A stretch of 33,011 bases of DNA from the NCBI RefSeq assembly GCF_001311845.1, contig NZ_BBCC01000053.1, positions 1 through 33,011 of the forward strand, in the 5' to 3' direction. Shown piece by piece: positions 8,817 to 17,988 of the stretch. Source of the stretch: Desulfosarcina cetonica JCM 12296. Its GTDB lineage: Bacteria > Desulfobacterota > Desulfobacteria > Desulfobacterales > Desulfosarcinaceae. Numbering within the stretch: the first letter of the stretch is position 1; every line of letters begins with the position of its first letter. Made by a program: the position numbers and the translations under genes. The notes under the pieces are model-generated. The model did no database searches. It saw only the letters and a list, made by a program, of their open reading frames with translations, and had not been told where the DNA came from.

Positions 8817-9386
8817 TGCTTCGGTTTGCCACGCCACCGTGAAATCATCACGGACGGTAATGGCGGCCACGTGGTCGCCGAACCAGTGGTGCCGCACCGG
8901 CCAGGGCTGGGCGTCAAAGGTCAACAGCATCTGGGTTTCGTCCTCCACCGACTTCACCCGACAGCGCGAGAGCCCGGCAAATCCCTTGCCCACCGCCTTG
9001 AGGACGGCTTCCTTGGCGGTCCAGATACGGAAGAAGTTGCGTTGGGGATCGCCAATTAACTGCGCCCACTCTGCGGCATCGGCCACCCGGTCAAGCAGAC
9101 CGGCGTGGACCGGACGCATGGTCTCCAGATCGATACCCACCGGCATCGGTGCGGCAACCCCGCCCACCACGTCAGTTTTGTGGCTCAGGGACCAGTGGAC
9201 GCCATCCACCGGCAAGGGCACGCCATCGGCATCCTTGGGAAAGCTATCCAAGCGCAAGCCGCTGATCTGGCACGACCGGGTGAGGGCCACGCGGGCCAGA
9301 CGACTCAAGATCTTGACCATGGCGCGCCGGTCCGATCCGCGCTGGTCGGCGCTGACCGGCAGGATCACCGGATAAAGCGTTTTCAT
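8814..9386 (-). CDS. 4'-phosphopantetheinyl transferase superfamily protein
   Basis: This 190-residue protein carries both signature motifs of the family: VGIDLE (metal-binding Asp/Glu) and, about 45 residues later, FFRIWTAKEAVLKAVGKG. Such enzymes move the phosphopantetheine arm of CoA onto a serine of acyl or peptidyl carrier proteins. The length and the single set of motifs fit the Sfp/AcpT type rather than the short AcpS type. Its ATG overlaps the rsmI stop (ATGA), so it is the last cistron of the ffh-rsmI operon. Its stop codon lies in a solo repeat end, which suggests that the C-terminus was set or trimmed by the insertion. The carrier protein it serves is not in the window. Confidence 0.85.
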   Translation of the reverse strand: MKTLYPVILPVSADQRGSDRRAMVKILSRLARVALTRSCQISGLRLDSFPKDADGVPLPVDGVHWSLSHKTDVVGGVAAPMPVGIDLETMRPVHAGLLDRVADAAEWAQLIGDPQRNFFRIWTAKEAVLKAVGKGFAGLSRCRVKSVEDETQMLLTFDAQPWPVRHHWFGDHVAAITVRDDFTVAWQTEA

Positions 9387-10285
9387 CGTTTCTCTTCGCC
9401 TTGCCGCATCTCGTGCCGAACCTTAAGGGCCAATTCATAGACCGTCTTGCGCGGCAATTGATACTTCCGGGCCACTTCCTTGGCCACGCCGGAGAGTCGC
9501 GCGTCGGGATCGGCCAGGGCTTCGCGCAGACGATCGGCCAGGTCGCCCATACCGATGGATTCGGCTGACGGTGCGCCGCCCACCAGAAGGGTGCACTCTC
9601 CTTTTATCTCGGAACGCTGTTTCAGACTGGCCGCGAGCTGGGAAAGCGTGCCGCGGACAAATTCCTCATGCAGCTTGGTCATCTCACGGGCCAGAACCGC
9701 TTGCCGGTCCCCCATGGCGCGCTGCAAATCCGCCAGGAAGTCAATGATGCGGTGGGGAGACTCGTAGAAGATCAAGGTGCGTGGTTCTCCGGCGAGCGAC
9801 TGCAACAACGCGTCCCGGCGACCTTTCTTCTTGGGCGCGAAGCCAACAAAGGTGAACATATCCGTGGGCAGGCCGGCGGCGCTGAGGGCCGTTATGGCGG
9901 CCGATACGCCCGGCACGGGGAAGACATCCAGGCCGGCCGCAATGGTCGCCCGGACCAGCCGGTAGCCCGGATCGGAAACCGACGGGGTTCCCGCATCGGA
10001 CACGAGCGCCACGGCCATGCCCGCGCGAATCTTCTCGATCAAGACGTCGGTACGCTGCTGTTCGTTGTGTTCATGACAGGAAATCAGGGGCGTGCGGATG
10101 TGGTAGTGGGCCAGCAGGCGGGCCGTATGACGCGTGTCCTCGGCGGCGATCAGAGCCACCGTTTTAAGAATCCGCAGGGCACGCACGGTAATGTCTTCCA
10201 GATTACCGATGGGCGTGGCCACGACATAGAGGCCGCCGGGGCAAGGTACTGCCGCGGGCTCATCCGTAGGCAAGGTTGAAGGCAT
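9383..10285 (-). CDS. rsmI: 16S rRNA (cytidine1402-2'-O)-methyltransferase RsmI
   Basis: The 300-residue protein is a tetrapyrrole-methylase-fold enzyme with the RsmI signatures in order: VATPIGNLEDITVRAL, AEDTRHTARLL, SCHEHNE and SDAGTPSVSDPG, then the SAM-site region FVGFAPKKKGRR and FYESPHRI. It methylates the ribose of C1402 in the decoding centre. The C-terminal part, rich in charged residues, includes a helix-turn-helix-like segment (DARLSGVAKEVARKYQLPRK), usual for the family. The ATG at 10285 overlaps the end of yraN by 26 bases. The yraN-rsmI neighbourhood is common, although the two genes are more often divergent in enterobacteria. Confidence 0.95.
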   Translation of the reverse strand: MPSTLPTDEPAAVPCPGGLYVVATPIGNLEDITVRALRILKTVALIAAEDTRHTARLLAHYHIRTPLISCHEHNEQQRTDVLIEKIRAGMAVALVSDAGTPSVSDPGYRLVRATIAAGLDVFPVPGVSAAITALSAAGLPTDMFTFVGFAPKKKGRRDALLQSLAGEPRTLIFYESPHRIIDFLADLQRAMGDRQAVLAREMTKLHEEFVRGTLSQLAASLKQRSEIKGECTLLVGGAPSAESIGMGDLADRLREALADPDARLSGVAKEVARKYQLPRKTVYELALKVRHEMRQGEEKR

Positions 10286-10643
10286 CCTTCACCACTTCGA
10301 TGTGGGGCGACCCCGGCGCCGTGTCGATGGCGACCACGTCGAAACGGGCACGGGCATCGATCCGGTCGCAGGCTTTCAGATACATCAGGGCAACCATGGA
10401 GATCTTGCGTTGTTTGGCGGGTGTCACCGCCGCCTTGGGGCTGCCGAAGCGACGCGAACTGCGCGCCTTGACTTCCACGAAGACGATCGTGCCCTTCTCC
10501 TGGGCGATGATGTCGATCTCCCCCTGGGGGGTGCGGTAGTTGGTTTCGAGGATGCGATAGCCCCGCCGTTTGAGATAATCGACCGCCAACCGTTCGCTGC
10601 TTTTCCCGAATTGTTGCTGACGGTTCAGCATGCAAAACTCCAT
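10260..10643 (-). CDS. yraN: YraN/UPF0102 family endonuclease-like protein
   Basis: The 127-residue protein has the UPF0102 pattern: GKSSERLAVDYLKRRGYRIL, then GEIDIIAQEKGTIVFVEVKA, whose E, D and ExK residues form the active-site layout of Holliday-junction-resolvase-like (restriction-endonuclease fold) proteins. The true role is not settled; the family is very often next to rnhB, as here, 22 bases downstream of it. A start at the second ATG (residue 5, MLNRQQQFGK) is as plausible as the first. It overlaps rsmI. Confidence 0.92.
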   Translation of the reverse strand: MEFCMLNRQQQFGKSSERLAVDYLKRRGYRILETNYRTPQGEIDIIAQEKGTIVFVEVKARSSRRFGSPKAAVTPAKQRKISMVALMYLKACDRIDARARFDVVAIDTAPGSPHIEVVKDAFNLAYG

Positions 10644-10665
10644 GAAGGGGGCGGGGCGGTCCAGG

Positions 10666-11301
10666 TCAACGCTTGCCGGTGGACCCGGTCAGCGGCAGAT
10701 GTTCCCTGACCCCCTTGAATGAACGCCGGTGGATGGGCGAGCAGCCGTAATGGGCGATGGCGGCCCGATGGGCTTGCGTGGGATAGCCCTTGTGCCGGCA
10801 AAAGCCGAATTCGGGATACAGGTCGTCGATCTGGCCCATGATCCGGTCCCGGGTGACTTTGGCCACAATCGAAGCCGCAGCGATGGAGATGCTGCGCGAA
10901 TCCCCCTTTTTCAGCGCCATTTGGGGAAGATCCGTGGCGATCGTGAAAATCCCGTCGATCAAAAGATAGTCCGGACGAGGGGCCAGGTTGGCAACGGCCA
11001 TGACCATGGATCGCAGACTGGCCTGCAGAATATTGTCGCGATCGATTTCAGGGACATCCACCACGCCGATGCCGATCGACCGGGCCACCCCATAAAGCCG
11101 GTCGTAAAGCCGGTTGCGCATGGCCGGGGTCAATTTTTTGGAGTCGTCGACCCCGGGCAGATCCATCTCCTCCGGCAGGATGACGGCGGCAGAAACGACG
11201 GGACCGGCCAGGGGACCCCGGCCGGCCTCGTCAATGCCTGCAATCGTCGCATGGCCCATCTGACGGGCCTTTTTTTCGAATTCCCAGAGATCTGATACCA
11301 T
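10666..11301 (-). CDS. rnhB: Ribonuclease HII
   Basis: This 211-residue enzyme removes ribonucleotides and RNA primers from RNA-DNA hybrids. The signature GIDEAGRGPLAGPVV supplies D24 and E25; DDSKKL (52-57) follows. D116 (LLIDG) and D134 (KKGDSRSISIAAASI) complete the expected DEDD metal site. The length is normal. The C-terminal HRRSFKGVREHL is typical of bacterial RNase HII. It follows rplS with a 14-base gap, an order (rplS-rnhB-yraN) that is widespread in bacteria. Confidence 0.96.
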   Translation of the reverse strand: MVSDLWEFEKKARQMGHATIAGIDEAGRGPLAGPVVSAAVILPEEMDLPGVDDSKKLTPAMRNRLYDRLYGVARSIGIGVVDVPEIDRDNILQASLRSMVMAVANLAPRPDYLLIDGIFTIATDLPQMALKKGDSRSISIAAASIVAKVTRDRIMGQIDDLYPEFGFCRHKGYPTQAHRAAIAHYGCSPIHRRSFKGVREHLPLTGSTGKR

Positions 11302-11315
11302 ATCGTCGGGAACGC

Positions 11316-11663
11316 TTAGTTGAACCGTCGCTCCCGGATTCTGGCGGCTTTCCCGCGCAGCTTGCGCAGGTAGTAGATCTTGGCCCGCCGTACGCGGCCA
11401 TGGGTCACGACCTCGATGCGATCGATGATGGGCGAATTGATGGGGAACACGCGTTCCACGCCGACGCCATAGGAAACTTTGCGCACGGTAAAGGTCGCAT
11501 TGGCCAGCCCTTTTTTCTTGCTGATGACCACCCCTTGAAAGGCCTGGAGACGCTCCTTGTTGCCTTCACGAATCTTCACGTGCACGGTGACGGTGTCCCC
11601 GGGGATAAAGTGGGGCAGATCCATGCGGACCTGTTCTCGCTCAATGTTTTTGATGATTTCCAT
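11316..11663 (-). CDS. rplS: 50S ribosomal protein L19
   Basis: From ATG 11663 the product has 115 residues, the normal L19 length, with the family pattern [31 protein letters not shown] and [17 protein letters not shown]. The frame stays open for 50 more codons upstream, but those residues are not L19-like and GGGAG sits just before 11663, so I choose the internal ATG. L19 lies at the 30S-50S interface. It follows the SPOUT methyltransferase gene by 37 bases. Confidence 0.96.
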   Translation of the reverse strand: MEIIKNIEREQVRMDLPHFIPGDTVTVHVKIREGNKERLQAFQGVVISKKKGLANATFTVRKVSYGVGVERVFPINSPIIDRIEVVTHGRVRRAKIYYLRKLRGKAARIRERRFN

Positions 11664-11700
11664 GATCACTCCCGATGTTGATGTTGTAATTGAAACCGTT

Positions 11701-12263
11701 TCAGTTCCGGTCCCCCAGCAGCCGGTCCAGCAGGATGGCCGCGGCGGATCGGACGGATAGGTGATTGTATGTTTCTGCCCCTTTAAGCGGCTCAAGGATG
11801 TGGTCGGCGGCATCCATGAAACCGTCGCAAAGCCCCCACGCCGTTCCCAAGGCCAGCATCACCGGTGTGGGTTCGGCCAGCATGGCCCGCAACCGTCGGT
11901 GTGCCAGGCCGCCGTTATGGCGGCGGGCGGTGGTGGCCACGATCTTGGGGCGCCGGCCGTGGATGTGGGCGATATCGTGGGCGGCCGCCTCAACCGTCGC
12001 TCAACCCGGATCAGTTCCAGGGCCTGATGCCGCTTGGGGTTGTAACGCGCGCCGGCCCCGGTGGTCCAGTGGTCGAGAATACGCTTGACCAGCCTTATCT
12101 GGTCTTCCAGCGGCGTAACGATGTAATATCCCGCCACGCCGTAAGTTCTGCACGCCCGGGCGATATCATGCAAATCCAGGTTGGTGACCGCCGAGGCGAT
12201 GATCTGCCCGTTTTTGTCGATCACCGGATAATGGATCAGGGCGACGTATAACCGGCTACCCAA
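11701..12263 (-). CDS. SPOUT-type RNA methyltransferase, COG4752-like (single-base frame break at about 12000)
   Basis: Joined across one missing base near 11998-12003, the product is about 187 residues. The N-terminal part, [15 protein letters not shown] and [18 protein letters not shown], and the C-terminal part, [11 protein letters not shown] and LALGTAWGL, match the small SAM-dependent RNA methyltransferase family (Methyltrans_RNA domain) found between trmD and rplS in many Desulfobacterota. LGTAWGL is the expected SPOUT-like SAM-loop region. After correction the centre reads [20 protein letters not shown]. The target RNA is unknown to me. The start is a TTG at 12263 or 12275, and both overlap or abut the trmD end (12256). 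The break is probably a sequence error. Confidence 0.8.
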
Positions 12264-13002
12264 GCAGTCTGTCAAGGTCCTGCCGCCATTTCATCAGGAT
12301 CGCCCGCTCCGCGGCGGAGAATTCCCGCTTGGTCAAAAGATCGGGCCGTTTCAGCACGGTCCGCATCAGCGCCGTTTCCTGGCGCCACTGATCGATCGCC
12401 GCGTGGTTGCCGGATTGCAACACCGCCGGAACCGTCTGACCATTGAAGGTTGCCGGCCGGGTATAGTGCGCGTATTCCACCAATCCGTCGCTGAAGGTAT
12501 CGCTGCCGGCGGAATCGGCATTGCCCAAAACGCCGGGAATCAACCGGGTGACCGCATCGATCACCACCATGGCGCCCAGTTCGCCACCGGTCAGCACAAA
12601 ATCGCCGATGGAGATCTCCGCGTCCACATGGGTATCGATAAAGCGTTCATCCACCCCTTCGTATCGACCGCAGACCAGGATCAAGGCCTCGGACGCGGCC
12701 AACGCCTGGGCGGCCGCCTGATCGAAGCACCGCCCCTGGGGGGACAGCAACAGGGTCGTTGCCGACGTCAGTCCGGATTTGGCTACCGCCAGGGCCGCCG
12801 TCAGGGGCTCCGGCTTCATGACCATGCCGCATCCGCCGCCATAGGGCCGGTCGTCGGTCACCCGATGACGTCCCGCGGCATGATCGCGGATGTTGATGGT
12901 CCGGGCGGCCAGCTTGTCGGCCTGTATCGCCCGCCGGATGATGCCGTGGGCCCAGAACGGCTCGAACAGCTCGGGAAAGAGCGTCAGTACACAAACCTTC
13001 AT
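12256..13002 (-). CDS. trmD: tRNA (guanine37-N1)-methyltransferase TrmD
   Basis: The 248-residue protein shows the TrmD trefoil-knot signatures: VLTLFPELFEP at the N-terminus, RPYGGGCGMVMKPEP, LVCGRYEGVDERFI and SIGDFVLTGGELGAM. It makes m1G37 in tRNAs that read CCN, CUN and CGG, preventing +1 frameshifting. The C-terminal domain (EYAHYTRPATFNGQTVPAVL) is intact. It lies 20 bases after rimM, in the usual rpsP-rimM-trmD-rplS order. Confidence 0.97.
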   Translation of the reverse strand: MKVCVLTLFPELFEPFWAHGIIRRAIQADKLAARTINIRDHAAGRHRVTDDRPYGGGCGMVMKPEPLTAALAVAKSGLTSATTLLLSPQGRCFDQAAAQALAASEALILVCGRYEGVDERFIDTHVDAEISIGDFVLTGGELGAMVVIDAVTRLIPGVLGNADSAGSDTFSDGLVEYAHYTRPATFNGQTVPAVLQSGNHAAIDQWRQETALMRTVLKRPDLLTKREFSAAERAILMKWRQDLDRLLG

Positions 13003-13022
13003 GGCACCCTGCCCACGGCTGC

Positions 13023-13538
13023 TTACAATCCTTCCGGCGGATCCACCACCATCGTCCTGTTTTCCAGATCGATGCTGCGGATCACACGCGCCACGGCGGG
13101 AATCAGCATCTCCCGCGGCTGGCCGTCAACCTCTCCGGTGACCACATAAACATCGTTGGCCGCCGTCGGGATGACCTCGTCCAGACACCCCAGCAACTGG
13201 CCGGTGGTGTCGTAAACGTTGAGCCCAACCAATTCGAACCAATAATAGGTATCCGCCTCCAGGACCGGCAAACGTGACCGCTCAACAAAAATCGATGCGC
13301 CAGCCAGGCTTTCGGCCTGGGTGCGGTCCGTGACCGTTTCCAGCCCCATGCGGAATCCCCGGCCATGGGGCCTGGCCCATTCAATCATCATGGTGCGAGA
13401 CGTACCATCGGCGAAGGTCAGCCTTAATTTTTCACCGGCAGCAAAAAGCGCCATGGATTCGGCATAGGAATGAATTTTTACCGCGCCGCGAATACCATGC
13501 GCGCCGGTTACCCGGCCCACCAGGATGTAGTCGTCCAT
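13023..13538 (-). CDS. rimM: Ribosome maturation factor RimM
   Basis: From ATG 13538 (preceded by AAAGGAA) the protein has 171 residues, the usual RimM size. The start MDDYILVGRVTGAHGIRGAV is the classic N-terminal beta-barrel motif, and the C-terminal PRC-barrel includes the TYYWFELVGLNVYD region. RimM binds S19 and helps 30S head assembly. An upstream extension of 21 codons stays open but overlaps khpA and is not RimM-like. The start is 11 bases after the khpA stop. Confidence 0.96.
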   Translation of the reverse strand: MDDYILVGRVTGAHGIRGAVKIHSYAESMALFAAGEKLRLTFADGTSRTMMIEWARPHGRGFRMGLETVTDRTQAESLAGASIFVERSRLPVLEADTYYWFELVGLNVYDTTGQLLGCLDEVIPTAANDVYVVTGEVDGQPREMLIPAVARVIRSIDLENRTMVVDPPEGL

Positions 13539-13548
13539 TTCCTTTGGG

Positions 13549-13779
13549 CTACTCGACGATTTCAAGAACGGTCCGTTTATTGACCTTGGCCGACGCGGCA
13601 TTCAAGAGCGTCCGCATGGCGCGTGCGGTCCGCCCCTGCTTGCCGATCACCTTACCCAGATCCGTTTTGTCCACTTTCAGTTCGATGACGGAGGTCTGGC
13701 TACCCTCGATCTCCTCCACGGAAACCTGATCAGGTAAATCCACCAGCTCTTCGGCAATGAATTTGATCAGTTCCTTCAT
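13549..13779 (-). CDS. khpA: KH-domain RNA-binding protein KhpA
   Basis: The 76-residue protein is a single KH domain: MKELIKFIAEELVDLPD at the N-terminus and the RNA-binding loop GKVIGKQGRTARAMR at about residues 42-56, with the GxxG sequence GKQG. In other bacteria KhpA works with KhpB/EloR and binds many small RNAs. Its position between rpsP and rimM is conserved. GGAGAT upstream of the ATG is a good ribosome binding site. Confidence 0.95.
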   Translation of the reverse strand: MKELIKFIAEELVDLPDQVSVEEIEGSQTSVIELKVDKTDLGKVIGKQGRTARAMRTLLNAASAKVNKRTVLEIVE

Positions 13780-13827
13780 GGTTCCATCTCCTATGCAGTG
13801 ACGGGGAATCCGGGGCGATGATGTCTT

Positions 13828-14082
13828 TTACTCGGTCGGCGTGAAAACGCCTTCACGCTTCAAAATCGTCTTGACCGTATCGGTGGGTGTGGCGCCCTGG
13901 GCGATCCAGTATTTGACCCGCTCGGCGTTCAGCACCACTTGCGCCGGGTCCTGCAAGGGGTTATAGGTCCCGAGCTTTTCCAGAAAGCGGCCATCCCGGG
14001 GGCTGTCGTTGTCAGCGGCAACGATGCGGTAGAAGGGTCTTTTTTTGGCTCCGTGGCGGGCCAGTCTGATTTTTACTGCCAT
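13828..14082 (-). CDS. rpsP: 30S ribosomal protein S16
   Basis: The 84-residue protein begins [20 protein letters not shown] and includes [17 protein letters not shown], the S16 signatures, and has the expected length. S16 stabilises the 5' domain of the 30S subunit. It is 12 bases downstream of ffh, with AAAGGAGAACAAGC before the ATG. Confidence 0.97.
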   Translation of the reverse strand: MAVKIRLARHGAKKRPFYRIVAADNDSPRDGRFLEKLGTYNPLQDPAQVVLNAERVKYWIAQGATPTDTVKTILKREGVFTPTE

Positions 14083-14094
14083 GCTTGTTCTCCT

Positions 14095-15426
14095 TTAAAA
14101 TGGCAGCATGCCGCGACCCAACCCGCGCATGCCGCTTTTATTGATTTTCTTCATCATTTTCATCACCTGCGCATAATTTTTGAGCAGGCGGTTAACATCC
14201 TGAACACGCGTACCGCTGCCGGCGGCAATGCGTTTGCGGCGGCTGCCGTTGATAATCGTGTACTGGCGGCGCTCCTGGGGCGTCATGGAATTGATGATGG
14301 CCTCGATGTGCACCAACTCCTTCTCGTCCACCTGCAGGTTCTTCATCTGCTTGATCTTACTCATGCCGGGAATCATGCCCAGAATATCGGTAAGCGATCC
14401 CATTTTGCGGATCTGCCGCATCTGATCCCGAAAATCCTCCAGGGTAAACTGATTCTTGCGCAGCTTCTTTTCGAGCTCGATGGCCTTTTTCTCATCCACC
14501 ACCTCCTGGGCCTTCTCGATCATGGTGAGGACATCCCCCATGCCGAGAATCCGCGAGGCCATCCGGTCGGGATGGAATGCTTCCAGGTCGCTGAGCTTTT
14601 CACCGACGCCGATGAATTTGATCGGCTTGCCGGTAATCGCCCGAATCGACAGGGCCGCGCCGCCACGGGCGTCGCCGTCCATTTTGGTGAGCACCACGCC
14701 GCCGATGTTCAGGCGTTCGTCAAAGGCCTTGGCGATGTTCACCGCGTCCTGACCGGTCATGGCATCGGCCACCAGCAGGATGTCGGTGGGCTTTGCCGTC
14801 GAGCGGATGCTCGAGAGCTCACCCATCAGCGTCTCATCGATATGCAGACGGCCGGCCGTATCGAGCAGCAGTGTATCGCAGCCTGCCTTTTGGGCAGCCA
14901 CACGGGCCTCCTGGCAGATCGCGACCGGATCCATGTCCGGGGTGGAATCGAACACCGGCACGCCCAACTGGACACCCAGCTTTTTGAGCTGGTCGATGGC
15001 CGCCGGCCGATAGACGTCCGCCGGAACCAGATAGGGCTGCTTGCCGGTCTTGCGCAGCATCACGGCCAACTTCCCGGCCGTGGTGGTCTTACCGGAACCT
15101 TGAAGTCCCACCAGCATCACCGAGACCGGCTTTTCCCCCTCCAGCTGGAGCCCCTCGTGGGTGTTGCCCATGAGCTGGGTCAGCGATTCGTTGACAATCT
15201 TGACCACCTGCTGGCCAGGCGTCAGGCTACCCATGACCTCCTGGCCCAGCGCGCGCGCCTTGATCTCGGCCACCAATTGCTTGACCACCTGGAAGTGGAC
15301 ATCGGCTTCCAGAAGGGCCATGCGGACCTCGCGCAAGCCATCGGCAATGTTCTTCTCGGAAAGCTTGCCTTGCCCTTTGAGCTGCTTGAAGACCGAATTC
15401 AGTTTGTCGCTTAACGTATCAAACAT
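14095..15426 (-). CDS. ffh: Signal recognition particle protein Ffh
   Basis: From ATG 15426 the protein has 443 residues: an N-domain, a GTPase G-domain with GLQGSGKTT (107-115), DTAGR (189-193) and [10 protein letters not shown] (247-256), and a methionine-rich M-domain ending in glycine-rich [12 protein letters not shown]. It binds signal sequences and 4.5S RNA and docks with FtsY. The frame is open 22 codons further upstream, but that part overlaps the -10 region of the promoter at 15460-15488, so the internal ATG is correct. It is the first gene of the 11-gene operon. Confidence 0.97.
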   Translation of the reverse strand: MFDTLSDKLNSVFKQLKGQGKLSEKNIADGLREVRMALLEADVHFQVVKQLVAEIKARALGQEVMGSLTPGQQVVKIVNESLTQLMGNTHEGLQLEGEKPVSVMLVGLQGSGKTTTAGKLAVMLRKTGKQPYLVPADVYRPAAIDQLKKLGVQLGVPVFDSTPDMDPVAICQEARVAAQKAGCDTLLLDTAGRLHIDETLMGELSSIRSTAKPTDILLVADAMTGQDAVNIAKAFDERLNIGGVVLTKMDGDARGGAALSIRAITGKPIKFIGVGEKLSDLEAFHPDRMASRILGMGDVLTMIEKAQEVVDEKKAIELEKKLRKNQFTLEDFRDQMRQIRKMGSLTDILGMIPGMSKIKQMKNLQVDEKELVHIEAIINSMTPQERRQYTIINGSRRKRIAAGSGTRVQDVNRLLKNYAQVMKMMKKINKSGMRGLGRGMLPF

Positions 15427-15459
15427 ACGATTCCACCAGCCTGGTAAACTAAAACCTTG

Positions 15460-15488
15460 AAAGTAGATTTTTTTAAATGGTATGTCAA
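15460..15488 (-). promoter_or_regulatory. Sigma70-type promoter of the ffh operon
   Basis: On the minus strand TTGACA (15488-15483, perfect -35) is followed after exactly 17 bases by TACTTT (15465-15460). The spacer is A+T-rich. Transcription would begin near 15453, leaving a leader of roughly 25 bases before the ffh ATG. Confidence 0.7.
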
Positions 15489-15624
15489 GCAATAATAAAG
15501 CGTTGGAAAAGGCCGTGCCGCCTTGGGAAAAACCATGGGAACGCCCCTTTCCGTTGCCGGCGTTCGCCGGCTGTCGTCAACCCCCTCGGGGCACGGTTTC
15601 GGTCCGGCCCGTGGATCCCATATC

Positions 15625-16686
15625 ATGACCACAATATCAAGCAAAATCGACATCAAAGACCTGTCCCGGCAAGCGCTCGGCGACTGGCTGGCCGACCGCG
15701 GCGAACGCCCCTTCCGCACCCAACAAATTCTGCAGTGGCTCTATTCCCGCCAGACGGACCGTTTCGAGGCCATGACCAACCTGGGAAAGCCCCTACGGGC
15801 CGAGTTGGATGCGGCTTTCGTCAATCCGCGACTTACCGTGGAACACGAGGCCACCAGCCAGGATGGTTCCCTCAAGCTGCTCTTCCGGCTCGCTGACGGG
15901 CAGCACATCGAGACCGTGCTGATCCCCGAGAAGGATCACTATACCTTGTGTATTTCCAGTCAGGTGGGTTGCGCCCAGGGATGCCGTTTCTGCATGACGG
16001 CCAAGGGCGGGTTCGTACGCAACCTGTCGGCCGGTGAAATCATCTCCCAGGTGCGGGACGTCCAGCAGCGTGTGGCGGGTCAGGAAGGCATGCCGCTGTC
16101 CAACATCGTCTTCATGGGCATGGGGGAACCGCTGGCCAACTACACCAACGTGGTCCAGGCCCTGGATATCATCACCGACGGTGATTTCGGCCTCAAGTTC
16201 TCCACCCGGCGGGTCACCGTTTCCACGGCCGGAAGGGTTCCCCGCATGGCGGACCTGGGACGCGATACGCGCGTGAACCTGGCCGTTTCCCTGAACGCCG
16301 CCGATGACGCCCTGCGCAGCCGGTTGATGCCCATCAACCGCCGCTATCCCTTGTCGGACCTGATGGCCGCCTGCCGCCAATTTCCCCTGCCCCCGCGGCG
16401 CAAGATCACCTTTGAATACATCCTCATGCAGGGCATCAACGACCGCCTGGAGGATGCCCGGCGGCTGGTAAAACTCTTGCGGCCGGTCAAGGCCAAGATC
16501 AACCTGATCCCCTTCAACGAACATCCGGGCAGCGAGTTCCGGCGCCCCTCGCCTTCACAGATCAGCGCCTTTCAGGAACTTCTGGCCGAGCACCACTACA
16601 CGGTCATCGTGCGCCACAGCAAGGGACAGGATATTGGCGCGGCGTGTGGGCAATTGCGGGCCAAGTTGGTACCCACGGGGGAATAG
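15625..16686 (+). CDS. rlmN: 23S rRNA/tRNA (adenine-C2)-methyltransferase RlmN
   Basis: The radical SAM enzyme methylates C2 of A2503 in 23S rRNA and A37 in some tRNAs. From ATG 15625 it has 353 residues. The radical SAM cluster is GCAQGCRFCM (C116, C120, C123; CxxxCxxC), followed by GEPLAN-type sequence FMGMGEPLANYTN. C341 (IGAACGQL) is the conserved C-terminal cysteine that forms the protein-methyl intermediate. The N-terminal helical domain (RPFRTQQILQWLY) is complete. A longer frame from 15523 lacks family similarity. The gene is divergent from ffh. Confidence 0.96.
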   Translation: MTTISSKIDIKDLSRQALGDWLADRGERPFRTQQILQWLYSRQTDRFEAMTNLGKPLRAELDAAFVNPRLTVEHEATSQDGSLKLLFRLADGQHIETVLIPEKDHYTLCISSQVGCAQGCRFCMTAKGGFVRNLSAGEIISQVRDVQQRVAGQEGMPLSNIVFMGMGEPLANYTNVVQALDIITDGDFGLKFSTRRVTVSTAGRVPRMADLGRDTRVNLAVSLNAADDALRSRLMPINRRYPLSDLMAACRQFPLPPRRKITFEYILMQGINDRLEDARRLVKLLRPVKAKINLIPFNEHPGSEFRRPSPSQISAFQELLAEHHYTVIVRHSKGQDIGAACGQLRAKLVPTGE

Positions 16687-16727
16687 GCCGATGGTGGGAA
16701 AGCGTGCGCCAATACCATCCGCCGCTT

Positions 16728-16853
16728 AAATGTCAAATCTCAAAATCCAAATGACAAATGATGGATACGCTACGCGCAACTCATTTAATAAAGGAAGAAT
16801 ATAATCGCCCATCATCCTTCAATTGACATTTGGATTTGGTCATTTGGCATTTT
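16728..16853. repeat. Long imperfect palindrome, AAATCCAAAT family
   Basis: The segment 16728-16764 (with CAAAATCCAAATGACAAATG at 16741-16760) is inverted, with a few mismatches, at 16815-16853 (ACATTTGGATTTGGTCATTT inside it). The arms are about 37 bases, separated by about 50. It sits between convergent rlmN and the PP-loop gene and could act as a bidirectional terminator. The core AAATCCAAAT recurs in a second inverted pair at 17989-18069. Confidence 0.6.
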
Positions 16854-16885
16854 TCCTTACAGCCTACGGCCTACAGTCCCCCCTG

Positions 16886-17878
16886 TCAGATCATATATTT
16901 CTTACTCTCCCCGGGAGGAATTCCCAGCACCGTCACCTGGCGGATGCCGCCGGGCCCCTGCACGCTGACCGTGACCGGCTCATGGTTCGGCGCCTTGCTG
17001 TAGCCGGCGCAGATGCTGGCCGCCAGCATGACCATGCCCTCCTCGGCACCATCGGGAATCACCGTAAGCGGCCCCGGGTGGTTTTCCACCTTCAGCACCA
17101 GGTCGCGTTCGGGATCGACGTTGCGGTTGATCATTTCGTTGTCCTTTTGCGTGCGGCCGACCACGATCTTGGTCTGTGGCCCCAGGCGCAGGTGACGGCC
17201 GAATTTGAGCAGGTGCAACGCCCGCTCCGGGCAGTCGGCCTGATGGTCGAACAAGTCCCGCAATCGCCGACTGAATATTTTGTCGGTGAGCAGACAGCCA
17301 CCGGCAGGCGCCGGGAATTCGCTCACCCCATAGGTTTCGGCCAGCTGCAGCTGGGGTTTGCGCGAGCGACCGGAGATATCCAGCAGCCGATCACGGTCCA
17401 CCCAGCCGTTTTGCTCGGGGATGGTCTCCGGCAGGCATCTGGCCGACAGGGGCCGCAGGATATAGCCGTCGAAGCCGGAATGTTTCTCCACATAGCGCAG
17501 TGAGGTGCGGTTCTGGCTCATGGGGCGCTGTCCCAACACCTCGCCGGAGAATAGAAAATCAAAGCCCTTGTCGGTCATGATCGCTCCGGCCAAGCGAAAC
17601 ATCAAGGCGTGACAATCCATGCAGGGATTCATGTTCTTGCCGTAGCGCACCGACGGCGAGCGCATCATCTGCATGTAGACGGGCGTGATTTTCTGGACCG
17701 TCAACGGCACACCGGTCTGTTCCGACGCTTTCCTGGCTTTGAAAGCCGAAAAAAAAGGGGTCTCAAAACAGACCCAGTGCACGTCAATTCCCTGTTCACG
17801 CAGCACCAGCGCGCTTAAAATACTGTCCAGGCCCCCGGAACACAGTCCCAGGGCGCGGATAGTTCTCGATTCAGCCAT
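16886..17878 (-). CDS. PP-loop ATPase, ThiI/MnmA-like tRNA thiolation-type protein
   Basis: The 330-residue protein begins with a PP-loop, LCSGGLDSILSALVLREQG (SGGLDS at 14-19), the ATP-adenylating motif of tRNA-thiolation enzymes. NPCMDCH gives C86 and C89, a CxxC pair that could bind metal or carry sulfur; C193-region GGCLLTDK is also like MnmA/ThiI-type enzymes. The C-terminal third (FGRHLRLGPQTKIVVGRTQ onward) resembles an RNA-binding domain seen in NFACT-type proteins. I infer a tRNA sulfur-modification or related role; the exact product is unproven. AAGGAAATTT precedes the ATG. It stands alone, flanked by palindromic repeats on both sides. Confidence 0.75.
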   Translation of the reverse strand: MAESRTIRALGLCSGGLDSILSALVLREQGIDVHWVCFETPFFSAFKARKASEQTGVPLTVQKITPVYMQMMRSPSVRYGKNMNPCMDCHALMFRLAGAIMTDKGFDFLFSGEVLGQRPMSQNRTSLRYVEKHSGFDGYILRPLSARCLPETIPEQNGWVDRDRLLDISGRSRKPQLQLAETYGVSEFPAPAGGCLLTDKIFSRRLRDLFDHQADCPERALHLLKFGRHLRLGPQTKIVVGRTQKDNEMINRNVDPERDLVLKVENHPGPLTVIPDGAEEGMVMLAASICAGYSKAPNHEPVTVSVQGPGGIRQVTVLGIPPGESKKYMI

Positions 17879-17988
17879 AAATTTCCTTATCGATTATTAT
17901 CAATAACGATATCACCCGGTAGCCGGATAGGGTAAAGACCTGCAGCGATTCTGTCAAGAAATGTGCTGTCCCCTGCCAAGGTATTCGC

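Noticed and set aside
13939..15414. A 491-codon plus-strand frame opposite ffh and rpsP.
   Set aside because: It is a shadow of ffh, with His/Leu/Gly-rich composition and no motifs.
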